Of a stretch of 64,000 nucleotides of DNA, positions 26,701 through 33,525 are shown in pieces. Under the pieces are notes generated by a model, which was given only the letters and a program-made list of their open reading frames with translations, searched no databases and was not told the origin of the DNA. The number at the start of each line of letters is the position of its first letter. Within the stretch, counting starts at the first letter, position 1. The position numbers were made by a program, and so were the translations under genes. The DNA is taken from the NCBI RefSeq assembly GCF_004005495.1, contig NZ_RZYA01000013.1, forward strand, positions 173,175 to 237,174, read 5' to 3'. This DNA comes from Streptomyces antnestii. Its GTDB lineage: Bacteria > Actinomycetota > Actinomycetes > Streptomycetales > Streptomycetaceae.

Positions 26701-26910
26701 GCGGGCGGCGGCGTCTGCCGCGTTCTGGGCGAGTTCCACGACGAGACGGTCTCGGTAGCCGCCGAGGGCGAGGTCCTCCTCGGCGTTGGCGTCCTCACGG
26801 AAGCGGGCCGGGCTGCCGGTCCAGGCGTCGATGACCCCACGCCGCAGACGGCCCGTCCCGAACGGGTCCATCCCCTCGGGTGCCGGGCGCACGATCTTGC
26901 TCATGCTCAC
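23761..26910 (-). CDS. Large sacsin/Hsp90-like ATPase-domain protein
   Basis: 1049-residue protein whose N-terminus is a GHKL/Bergerat ATP-binding fold of the sacsin-like type: LVVELAQNAADAAARAG carries the Asn of motif I, ANTGAPLDAAGVESL resembles motif II (D-x-G-x-G-like), and AVGRFGVGFAAVLAV is the glycine-rich lid. The remaining 800 residues are Leu/Asp-rich and unannotated. Eukaryotic sacsin uses this fold in chaperone-like work; in bacteria it also appears in defence systems. No partner nuclease or helicase is adjacent here, and the gene sits among conserved core genes, so a chaperone/housekeeping role is more likely. GTG 26910 has GAGGGAG 8 nt upstream; ATG 26904 is an alternative. Confidence 0.85.
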   Translation of the reverse strand: MSMSKIVRPAPEGMDPFGTGRLRRGVIDAWTGSPARFREDANAEEDLALGGYRDRLVVELAQNAADAAARAGVPGRLSLTLRDGVLAAANTGAPLDAAGVESLSTLRASAKREQGDGAVGRFGVGFAAVLAVTDEPAVVGRTGGVRWSLAEARDLTAGTARHSPGLGDELRRRDGHVPLLRLPFAAQGSAPEPYDTVVILPLRDPAAEELATRLVDAIDDTLLLALPGLDEVVVETGSGTRVLRRRTDGPYVAVDDERVGADGTRESVTTRWHVLVRTGPLDAALLADRPLEERLRPHWSVTWAVPVDEDGTPVPPRSAPVLHAPTPSDEPLGVPALLIASFPLDTTRRHAAPGPLTDFLVERAADAYAELLAGWRPVGTGILGLVPGPLGRGAVDGSLRGAILARLPRTAFLPPALPRTPDDADGLPETLRPREAEVVEGAGAQTVQVLAEVLPSLLPAGLERRVELRTLEVARVPLTEAIDRLAGLEKDPDWWRRLYDSLAGVDPDRLTGLPVPLAGGRTTIGPRQVLLPMPDATPGETLARLGLKVAHVDAAHPLLEKLGALPATPRAVLTTPQVRAAVAGSLDDDSWSLGEEAGVDADELADLVLSLVRDANLEPGDEPWLGALALPDDEGELAPAGELVLPGSPFAQVVREGELGMVDGELAERWGEQPLAACGVLAGFALVRATDVVLDPDELDPREGDFAEPDDAGLLDAVDVWCEDVLDRLPDTPVPPVATELVAVRDLDLVDDDHWPQALALLSRPPLRDALTQPVRVLLPDGTHEIVRPYTAWWLRDHPVLDGRRPAGLRAAGGDPLLAGLYDAADAAGFDDEQVLRALGVRTSVAALLDEPGGAAELLDRLADPDREVGAAQLHALYGALADLDPEQVTLPDELRAVVDGEVRVVDAADAVVADAPDLLPLAGGLALLPVSPARAADLAELFQVRRLSATADADVTEEGAEHPVPDSVRTLLGAATPETYIEHEELFVAGVEVDWRRTPDGTVHASTLEGVAAGLAWAAGQWPRRFEVAALLEDPSRTAELARDRWFD

Positions 26911-26993
26911 GGTGTGGTCTCCCTCTGCCGTTCACCCAGGCCAACCCTGGCGACGGAGACGCTACCGCGCGTGCGCGCGTAGACGCGCCGGGG

Positions 26994-27917
26994 CTACGAG
27001 TGCCCCAGATCCTCCGTGCCGTCGGGGGCCGACGGGACCGATCCGGAGTCCGGCGCCGGGCGCAGCGGGAACGGGTCCACGCGGGTCTCGTCGATCACCG
27101 GTGCCGCGGGCCGCGGGGGCTTCGGCATGACGGCCGCCTCGGAGTGGCCGCCGCAGCCGTACGCGAGGGAGACGACGTGGCCGTCGGCCGGGGAGAACTC
27201 GTTCGCGCAGACGCCGAAGGCCTGGCCGAGCGAGCCGCCGATCGGCGCGAGGAAACCGCAGGACACACAGGTCGCGGGCGCCGCCTGCGCCATCTGCGTC
27301 TTCGCCCCGAACCCCTCGTCCCAGCGGTCGGCCGCGACATGCAGGCCGTACCGGGACAGGACCCGGGCACGCCGCATGCCGAGCTCCTCGGCGACGGCGG
27401 CGATGGAGCCGCGCTCGGGCGCGACGGGCAGCTCGGCGGGCGGTCCCGCCGTCAGTTCGGCGTCCTCCGCCTCGGCGAGCTCCGCCATCTCCTCGGACAC
27501 CGCGGAGTTCGGCGGGGGCGCGTCCTCACCCGAATAGCCGGGTTCGAGGCGAAGATCCTCGGCGTCGGTCGGCAGCAGGTCGCCGGGGCCCATGTCGCCG
27601 GGGCGCAGCCGCTCGCTCCACGGCACCCACTCCGGGGCCATGAGCGCGTCCGGGCCCGGCAGCAGAACCGTCTCGTCGAGGGTGACGACCTTGGCGCGCG
27701 ACGCCCGCGCCACCGTCACGGCCCACCGCCAGCCGCGGTAGCCGAACTCCATGCATTCGAAGAGATGCGTGACGACCCGGTCGCCCTCGACGACGATGTC
27801 GACGTGCTCGCCCACGACTCCTGGCGCGGCGGCCTCCTCGGCCGCGGTCCGCGCGAGGCCGACCGCCTCGGCGCACAGGCGGTCAGGGGTGCGGCTTCGC
27901 GTTGTCGCTGCGCTCAC
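26994..27917 (-). CDS. DUF3027 family protein
   Basis: 307-residue conserved actinobacterial protein. The N-terminal half includes EHVDIVVEGDRVVTHLFECMEFGYRGWRWAVTVARASRAK and the C-terminal half a CxxC-type site ATCVSCGFLAPIGGSLGQAFGVCANEFSPADGHVVSLAYGCGGHSE, which looks like a metal or redox site with four cysteines. Function unknown. GTG 27917 is chosen because GAGAAG lies 8 nt upstream; the frame is open further upstream without support. 83 nt downstream lies the sacsin-like gene start region on the same strand. Confidence 0.85.
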   Translation of the reverse strand: MSAATTRSRTPDRLCAEAVGLARTAAEEAAAPGVVGEHVDIVVEGDRVVTHLFECMEFGYRGWRWAVTVARASRAKVVTLDETVLLPGPDALMAPEWVPWSERLRPGDMGPGDLLPTDAEDLRLEPGYSGEDAPPPNSAVSEEMAELAEAEDAELTAGPPAELPVAPERGSIAAVAEELGMRRARVLSRYGLHVAADRWDEGFGAKTQMAQAAPATCVSCGFLAPIGGSLGQAFGVCANEFSPADGHVVSLAYGCGGHSEAAVMPKPPRPAAPVIDETRVDPFPLRPAPDSGSVPSAPDGTEDLGHS

Positions 27918-28252
27918 AGGTATCGCTTCTCTCCTACGCCGTCTCACGAGTGCGCCACCTTGCGCGGGGGTACGGACGGAGCGGACCAGGGGGCCGCGTC
28001 GACGTCCGCGCCCGAACGTCCCCGGGCGCACCTACGTCACCCATTCTGACGGATGACCGAGAGGCGCGCGGCCGAGCACAGCTGCCGCAGGCGCGTTACG
28101 CACGCTACCTTCTCCCGGCCCGTGCGCCCACACCGACGTACAAGTAGCTGTGTCCTGCAACACCCTCCGGGAGAGTTTCCGGGGGCGCTCACCTGCGACC
28201 CGCTCCGGCGATATCGGTACTAGTCACCACGTTCCGGGGGCACTATGGCTGG
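27918..28252. promoter_or_regulatory. 335-nt divergent intergenic region
   Basis: Separates the DUF3027 gene from the divergent MFS gene and must contain both promoters. No clear operator, hairpin or repeat was recognised. Confidence 0.3.
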
Positions 28253-29794
28253 GTGACCTCCACCAGGTCGTCATCGCGGAAGGCAGGCGGATCGGGCCCG
28301 GTACGCCGGGCGGTCCGCGCTGTGGGGCGTGCCCTGCACCTGCCCTTCACGGGCACCGCGCGCGGGATCCGCAAGGCGACCCACGCGCACGGCGCGGGCG
28401 AGTCGGGCCTCGGAAAACTGATCGAGCTGCACGGCGTGAACGGCGCCGGCGACGTCATGATCACCGTGGCGCTCGCCTCCACGGTGTTCTTCTCGGTGCC
28501 GACGGGCCAGGCGCGCGGGCGCGTCGCGCTCTACCTCGCGATCACGATGCTGCCGTTCACACTCCTCGCGCCCGTGATCGGCCCCCTCCTGGACCGGCTG
28601 CCGCACGGCCGGCGCGCCGCGATGGCCGGCTCGATGCTGGCGCGGGCGCTCCTCGCGCTCGTCCTCGCCGGGGCGGCGGCGGGCGGCGGCCTGGAGCTGT
28701 ACCCGGCGGCCCTCGGCGTCCTGGTCGCGTCCAAGGCGTACGGGGTGGTGCGCAGCGCCGTCGTGCCACGTCTGCTGCCACCACGGTTCTCCCTGGTCAA
28801 AGCGAATTCGCGGGTGACCCTGGGCGGGCTCCTCGCCACCGGTGTGGCCGCGCCGGTCGCCGCCGGGCTGCACATGGTCGGGCCGAGCTGGCCCCTCTAC
28901 GGCGCGTTCGTGATCTTCATCTCGGGGACGGTCCTGTCCTTCCAGCTGCCGCACAAGGTGGACTCCGCGAAGGGCGAGGCGAAGGCGCTCCTCGCGGCCG
29001 ACGAGGAACATCTGCACGGCCCGCACCTGCATCTGCACGTCCCGCACCGGCCAGGAAGCGAGGCCGACCGGAAGGCGAAGGAGGCCGCCGACGAAGCCGC
29101 CGGAGTCTCCGCCGGGAGAGCCGCCGCCGAGAAAGCCGCCCAAGACGCCAAGGACGCCAAAGCCGCCAAGGACGCCGCCAAGAAGGAGAAGCGCCCCAGT
29201 CTGCGCACCGTCGGCCCGGCCGTGACGCACGCGCTCGTCGTCAACGCCTCCCAGCGCTGCCTCTCCGGCTTCCTGATCTTCTTCCTGGCGTTCCTGCTGC
29301 GCGACCACCCCATGTCGGGCCAGAGCGCCGCCGTGTCGCTGAGCATCGTCGGGGTCTCGGCGGGCGCGGGCAACGCGCTCGGCACGGCCGTCGGGGCGTG
29401 GCTGAAGGCGCGGGCGCCGGAGATCATCATCGTGACGGTGGTGGCCGTGGTCGTGGGCGTGGCGGTCCTGTCGGCGCTGTTCTTCAGCGCGGCCTTCACG
29501 GCGTGCCTGGCGGCCGTCGCCGGGTTCGCGCAGGCCCTGTCCAAGCTCTCCCTGGACGCCCTCATCCAGCGCGACGTCCCCGAACAGGTCCGCAACTCCG
29601 CGTTCGCCCGCTCCGAGACCACCCTCCAGATGGCGTGGGTCGTCGGCGGCGGCATCGGCATCTCCCTGCCCCTGAACGGAGCACTGGGCCTCGGAGTGGC
29701 CGCGGCGATCGTCGGAACGGGCTGGCTGACGACCGTGAAAGGGCTGCTCGCCGCCGCCCGGCACGGCGGACAGGCCCACGGCCGCGTCGCGTGA
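28253..29794 (+). CDS. MFS-type membrane transporter with His/Lys-rich central loop
   Basis: 513-residue major-facilitator protein; GTG start at 28253. Two six-helix halves: the first begins LIELHGVNGAGDVMITVALASTVFF and includes APVIGPLLDRLPHGRR (motif A-like), the second begins VTHALVVNASQRCLSGFLIFFL. The central cytosolic loop is long and unusual: a histidine cluster HLHGPHLHLHVPH (about 260-272) followed by about 50 residues of Ala/Lys/Asp repeat that should form a charged coiled helix. The His cluster might bind metal. The C-terminal half contains a DALIQRDVPEQVRNSAFARSETTLQ segment typical of this actinobacterial group. Substrate unknown. Confidence 0.85.
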   Translation: MTSTRSSSRKAGGSGPVRRAVRAVGRALHLPFTGTARGIRKATHAHGAGESGLGKLIELHGVNGAGDVMITVALASTVFFSVPTGQARGRVALYLAITMLPFTLLAPVIGPLLDRLPHGRRAAMAGSMLARALLALVLAGAAAGGGLELYPAALGVLVASKAYGVVRSAVVPRLLPPRFSLVKANSRVTLGGLLATGVAAPVAAGLHMVGPSWPLYGAFVIFISGTVLSFQLPHKVDSAKGEAKALLAADEEHLHGPHLHLHVPHRPGSEADRKAKEAADEAAGVSAGRAAAEKAAQDAKDAKAAKDAAKKEKRPSLRTVGPAVTHALVVNASQRCLSGFLIFFLAFLLRDHPMSGQSAAVSLSIVGVSAGAGNALGTAVGAWLKARAPEIIIVTVVAVVVGVAVLSALFFSAAFTACLAAVAGFAQALSKLSLDALIQRDVPEQVRNSAFARSETTLQMAWVVGGGIGISLPLNGALGLGVAAAIVGTGWLTTVKGLLAAARHGGQAHGRVA

Positions 29795-29897
29795 GACCGC
29801 GCGCGAGAGGGCGCGGCGGACGTCCCGGACCGTGCGGGCATGCGGCACGCCGCACCCGCATGGCGAGTGTGTGCGAGCCGCCAGATAGCCTGCCCGC

Positions 29898-30377
29898 ATG
29901 ACCTCCCTGCGTTTCACTGTGCGCCACCGCCGCACCGTGGCAGCTGCCGGCGCCGTCGCCGCCGGGCTGCTCGTCCTCTCGGCCTGCGACAAGCCGACGC
30001 CGCTGGCGACCGTCACGGTCGGCACCTCCACGGTGACGTCGGAAGCCGCCTGCTACAACGACGGCAAGGCCCTCACGCCGTCCGCGCTCAAGGACTGCCT
30101 CACGAGCGAGAAGGACATCAAGTCCATCAAGGTCGACCCCGACGCGACGGTCCGCTTCGGTGTGGACCCGAAGATCGCCGACAAGGGCTGGACCCTGCTG
30201 ATGAACGGCCAGGCGCTGACCGACTCCAGCAAGAAGACGTACCGCACCGTCCCGGGCAGCGTGTTCTTCAACCAGCAGTACGGCGCCACGGGCAACGCCA
30301 CGACGGTCAGCATCGTCGAGGGCAGCGGTACGAACGCGACCGGCCTGTGGTCGTTCAAGCTCAAGAAGGACGCCTGA
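29898..30377 (+). CDS. DUF2771 lipoprotein
   Basis: 159-residue lipoprotein: basic N-terminus, hydrophobic core and lipobox LVLSACDK at about residues 26-33, followed by a DUF2771-type domain containing DPDATVRFGVDPKIADKGWTLLMNG. Function unknown. It precedes mqnB by 14 nt on the same strand and may be cotranscribed with the menaquinone genes. Confidence 0.85.
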   Translation: MTSLRFTVRHRRTVAAAGAVAAGLLVLSACDKPTPLATVTVGTSTVTSEAACYNDGKALTPSALKDCLTSEKDIKSIKVDPDATVRFGVDPKIADKGWTLLMNGQALTDSSKKTYRTVPGSVFFNQQYGATGNATTVSIVEGSGTNATGLWSFKLKKDA

Positions 30378-30391
30378 CGGACACCGGGCGG

Positions 30392-31054
30392 GTGCTGATC
30401 GCCACCGCCGTCCCCGCGGAGCGGGACGCGGTGGCCGGAGGCCTGTCCGGGGCGGGCGCCGCGTCCCCTGCCGTCGATGTCGTCGCGGTGGGCGTCGGGC
30501 CCGCCGCCGCGGCGGCCGGAACCGCCACCGCCCTCACCACCGCCGCCCTGTCGGGGCGGCCGTACGGACTGGTCGTGTCCGCCGGTATCGGCGGCGGGTT
30601 CCAGCCGGACGCCCCCGTCGGCTCCGTGGTCGTCGCCGACGCCCTCACCGCCGCCGACCTGGGCGCCGAGACCCCCGACGGCTTCCTGCCCGTCACCGAG
30701 CTCGGCTTCGGCACCGTCACGCACCTCCCGCCGCCGTCCCTCGTACGGGACGTCGCCGCGGCGGCCGGCGCGCGCACCGGCACCGTGCTCACCGTCTCCA
30801 CCGTCACCGGCACCGCGGCCCGCGCCGCCCAGCTGCTCGGCCGTCACCCCGGCGCCGCCGCCGAGGCGATGGAGGGTTTCGGGGTCGCCGAGGCCGCCGC
30901 CGCGCACGGCGTGCCCGTCCTGGAGATCCGCGCGGTGTCGAACGCCGTCGGCCCCCGTGACCGCGCGGCCTGGCGTATCGGCGACGCGCTCGCGGCGCTC
31001 GCCGACGCGTTCGGGAAGTCCGCGCACGTACTGGAGAGTTGGACTCACACATGA
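30392..31054 (+). CDS. mqnB: Futalosine hydrolase
   Basis: Nucleosidase of the futalosine menaquinone pathway, releasing hypoxanthine (or adenine) from futalosine or its amino form to give dehypoxanthine futalosine. 220 residues from the GTG at 30392. Nucleoside phosphorylase-fold landmarks: VLIATAVPAERDAV, VSAGIGGGFQPDAPVGSVVVAD, and AEAMEGFGVAEAAAAHGVPVLEIRAVSNAVGPRDRAAWR with the catalytic-region Glu-Met-Glu-like EAMEGF. The last codons overlap mqnD by ATGA. The ribosome site is weak, so translation may be coupled to the DUF2771 gene upstream. Confidence 0.93.
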   Translation: MLIATAVPAERDAVAGGLSGAGAASPAVDVVAVGVGPAAAAAGTATALTTAALSGRPYGLVVSAGIGGGFQPDAPVGSVVVADALTAADLGAETPDGFLPVTELGFGTVTHLPPPSLVRDVAAAAGARTGTVLTVSTVTGTAARAAQLLGRHPGAAAEAMEGFGVAEAAAAHGVPVLEIRAVSNAVGPRDRAAWRIGDALAALADAFGKSAHVLESWTHT

Positions 31055-31911
31055 CGCACCCCGAAGCGGACCTCAGGATCGCCTTCTCGCCCTGCCCGAA
31101 CGACACGTTCGTCTTCGACGCGTGGGCCCACGGCCGGGTTCCCGGCGCCCCCGCCCTCGACGTGACCTTCGCCGACATCGACATCACGAACGGCGTCGCG
31201 GAGCGCCGCGACCCCGCCTTCGACGTCCTCAAGGTGTCGTACGCGGTCCTGCCGTACGTCCTCGACGACTACGCGCTCCTGCCGTGCGGCGGCGCGCTCG
31301 GCCGGGGCTGCGGCCCGCTCGTGCTCACGCGCGAGCCCGGCGTCGACCTGACCGGCAGGACGGTCGCCGTCCCCAGCGAGAAGTCGACGGCCTACCTGCT
31401 GTTCCGGCTGTGGACGGCGGACGTGCTGCCAGGCGGCGTCGGCGAGATCGTCGTCATGCCGTTCGACGAGATCATGCCCGCCGTGCGGGACGGCAAGGTC
31501 GACGCGGGTCTCGTCATCCACGAGGCCCGTTTCACGTACCAGAACTACGGCCTGCACTCCCTCGCCGACATGGGCGAGCACTGGGAGTCGACGACGGGCC
31601 TGCCGATCCCGCTCGGCGCGATCATCGCGAAGCGCTCCCTCGGCGGGGACCGGCTGCGACAGATCGCCGACGCGGTCCGCACGTCGGTCCGCATGGCCTG
31701 GGACGACCCGCAGGCCTCCCGCCCCTACGTCCTGGAGCACGCCCAGGAGATGGACCCGTCGGTCGCGGACCAGCACATCGGCCTGTACGTCAACGAGTTC
31801 ACGGCAGACCTCGGCGAGAACGGCTATGCGGCGATCCGCGGCCTGCTGACGCGCGCAGCGGCCGAGGGCCTCGTGCCGGCCCTCTCCCCCAACGCCCTGT
31901 CATTCCCCTGA
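31051..31911 (+). CDS. mqnD: 1,4-dihydroxy-6-naphthoate synthase
   Basis: Last dedicated step for the naphthoate ring in the futalosine pathway: cyclic dehypoxanthine futalosine to 1,4-dihydroxy-6-naphthoate. 286 residues starting at ATG 31051, which overlaps the mqnB stop by 4 nt. A periplasmic-binding-like fold with the typical N-terminus RIAFSPCPNDTFVFDAWAHGRV, central AVPSEKSTAYLLFRLW and VIHEARFTYQNYGLHSLADMGEHWE. The C-terminal codons are duplicated 80 nt downstream at 31992-32075. Confidence 0.96.
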   Translation: MTHPEADLRIAFSPCPNDTFVFDAWAHGRVPGAPALDVTFADIDITNGVAERRDPAFDVLKVSYAVLPYVLDDYALLPCGGALGRGCGPLVLTREPGVDLTGRTVAVPSEKSTAYLLFRLWTADVLPGGVGEIVVMPFDEIMPAVRDGKVDAGLVIHEARFTYQNYGLHSLADMGEHWESTTGLPIPLGAIIAKRSLGGDRLRQIADAVRTSVRMAWDDPQASRPYVLEHAQEMDPSVADQHIGLYVNEFTADLGENGYAAIRGLLTRAAAEGLVPALSPNALSFP

Positions 31912-31922
31912 ACACGGCGGCC

Positions 31923-31939
31923 GCCGGACGGAGTCCGGC
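31923..31939 (+). terminator. Stem-loop just after mqnD
   Basis: GCCGGAC (31923-31929), loop GGA, GTCCGGC (31933-31939). A short stem without a T tract; candidate terminator for the mqn genes. Confidence 0.45.
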
Positions 31940-31991
31940 ACAGCCGCCCGACGCCTGCGAAGCAGCGCGAGGGCGGCAGAAAAGAGGGGCC

Positions 31992-32075
31992 GCGGCGATC
32001 CGCGGCCTGCTCACCCGCGCAGCGGCCGAGGGCCTCGTGCCGACCCTCGGCCCGGACGCGCTCGCGTTCCCGTAA
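31992..32075 (+). pseudogene. Duplicated 3' end of mqnD (84 bp, in-frame copy of last 27 codons plus stop)
   Basis: Codon for codon this stretch matches mqnD 31828-31911. It encodes AAIRGLLTRAAAEGLVP followed by TLGPDALAFP and TAA, where mqnD has ALSPNALSFP and TGA. The first 54 nt are almost identical; the rest has diverged mostly at synonymous or conservative positions. It has no start codon of its own and is not expected to be translated. It looks like the leftover end of a second mqnD allele, for example from homologous recombination with related DNA. Confidence 0.8.
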
Positions 32076-32087
32076 GGACAGCTGCGG

Positions 32088-32471
32088 CTATACGTCGAGC
32101 TGGTCGGCGACCGCGCGCAGCAGGCCCGCGATCTTCGCGCCGGAGGCCTTGTCCGGGTAGCGGCCCTTCTCCAGCATCGGCGTGATGTTCTCGAGGAGCG
32201 TCGTCAAGTCCTGGACGATCGAGGCCAGTTCGTCCGGCTTGCGGCGCTGTGCCGCGGCCACCGACGGGGTCGGGTCCAGGATCGCCACGGAGAGCGCCTG
32301 GTCGCCACGCTGCCCCGCGACGACGCCGAACTCGACACGCTGGCCCGGCTTGAGTGCGTCCACGCCGGCCGGGAGTACGGAGGAATGCACGAAGACGTCG
32401 CCGCCGTCGTCGCGGGAGAGAAAGCCGAAGCCCTTCTCACTGTTGAACCACTTGACCTTGCCAGTCGGCAA
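32088..32471 (-). CDS. Cold-shock-domain protein with C-terminal extension
   Basis: 127-residue protein: an N-terminal cold shock domain (PTGKVKWFNSEKGFGFLSRDDGGDVFVHSSVL, with RNP1-like KGFGFL and RNP2-like VFVHSS) followed by a helical tail (DELASIVQDLTTLLENITPMLEKGRYPDK) not found in the 67-residue CspA class. It binds single-stranded RNA/DNA. TTG 32471 is the chosen start because GAGGGAG lies 8 nt upstream; GTG 32480 would add three residues. A second, short csp lies at 57528-57731. Confidence 0.88.
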   Translation of the reverse strand: MPTGKVKWFNSEKGFGFLSRDDGGDVFVHSSVLPAGVDALKPGQRVEFGVVAGQRGDQALSVAILDPTPSVAAAQRRKPDELASIVQDLTTLLENITPMLEKGRYPDKASGAKIAGLLRAVADQLDV

Positions 32472-32698
32472 AGCACACACTCCCTCGATCGGTCCCGGAC
32501 GCTCCTGAGACGCCGACTGAACTGCCGTCGAACCACCCTACCGGGGGTTTCTCCAACGAGACATGCCTTAAAACGGGACTGAGTCCCTGCCTGTGCAGGC
32601 GCCGACTCAAAGTGACATGACACGAATAATCGAGAACGAGCGCTGCGCCTGAAGTCAGTCCCACCTGCTGATCCCTCCCCCGGCCTGCCGGACGGACG

Positions 32699-33355
32699 CT
32701 AAGGGACGTCTGCGTGCGCCGAGGGCTTGAGCCCCAGGTGGGCCTGCTGCACTCGTTCGACCTGGAGCTTGGCCGCCAACTCGGCACGCTCGCTCGTGAC
32801 GGCCTCCTCGGTCCCCATGGCGAAGGTCCACAACACGGTCGTCCCTATCCGTACCTTGTCGTGGTAGATGGACACGGGGTGCTCGCCATTCAGGAGCGAG
32901 CTTGACGCAGCGCTCTCGTCTCCGAGCGCCGGAGTCTTCGCCCCGTCAGCCCGCTTGTCGTAGTCGGGCATCGCCTCGTACAGGAGCTGTGCGGCGCTCA
33001 CGGTGCGGCAGGAGTAGACGGTGAAACTGAACCTGAGCCACTTCGTGGTCCGCTGCGCCCCTCGTGTGAAGTTTGCCGTGCCGGTGGCGATCACGTCGTT
33101 GCATGCGTCGCCGGCCACGACCTGGCACAAATAGCCATGTGTATCGATCTGGCGTGAGCCGATCTGTCTCCAACCGGGCAAAGCTTCCTTGTCCGGCAAG
33201 GCGGCTTTGACGTGGCGAGCCTTCAACGTGCCTACAGGCCTCGCCGTCGGCATGCCGTCGGCCCCACCACCGGAACCACAGCCCGCCAGCAGCACCGCCG
33301 CCGCCACGATCGCGGCCGCTTGGTATCCCGACCGTCTTCGTGCGTTCAAATTCAT
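32699..33355 (-). CDS. Lipoprotein of unknown function
   Basis: 218-residue secreted lipoprotein: hydrophobic N-terminus with lipobox AVLLAGCGSGGGADG near residue 25. The mature domain includes GDACNDVIATGTANFTRGAQRTTKWLRFSFTVYSCRTVSAAQLLYEAMPDYD, with two or more cysteines that could pair. No domain was recognised. It lies in an accessory patch between a conserved csp gene and a tnpB-like element, its codon usage is slightly less GC-biased than its neighbours', and its close neighbourhood has extra intergenic sequence. ATG 33355 has AAGGGG upstream; GTG 33364 is an alternative. Confidence 0.75.
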   Translation of the reverse strand: MNLNARRRSGYQAAAIVAAAVLLAGCGSGGGADGMPTARPVGTLKARHVKAALPDKEALPGWRQIGSRQIDTHGYLCQVVAGDACNDVIATGTANFTRGAQRTTKWLRFSFTVYSCRTVSAAQLLYEAMPDYDKRADGAKTPALGDESAASSSLLNGEHPVSIYHDKVRIGTTVLWTFAMGTEEAVTSERAELAAKLQVERVQQAHLGLKPSAHADVP

Positions 33356-33511
33356 GTGCCCCACCCCTTGATTGACGTGGCGCGATCATACGTAGCCGCA
33401 TGGCACGCCCCGGGTAGACCGGATCGCCGCCGACAACCGGCCCGTTTCGCACTTCTGCCCGAACGCACTTCGGGACCTCCACCAGACGCCCCCGATTGTT
33501 CCTACGCGCTG

Positions 33512-33525
33512 GGAACTACCGTTCC
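33512..33525 (-). repeat. Terminal hairpin at the 3' end of the tnpB-like gene
   Basis: GGAAC-TACC-GTTCC on the plus strand, overlapping the TAG stop codon (33516-33518) of the tnpB-like gene, as the right-end hairpin does in the first tnpB element. Confidence 0.5.

Noticed and set aside
23896..26982. 1028-residue plus-strand frame opposite the sacsin-like gene
   Set aside because: It has shadow composition (GRGxQ/EHLxRV), no domain and no ribosome site. The minus-strand frame has the ATPase motifs.
31980..32075. A small gene after mqnD
   Set aside because: It lacks a start codon with a ribosome site and matches the mqnD tail, so it was called a pseudogene fragment.
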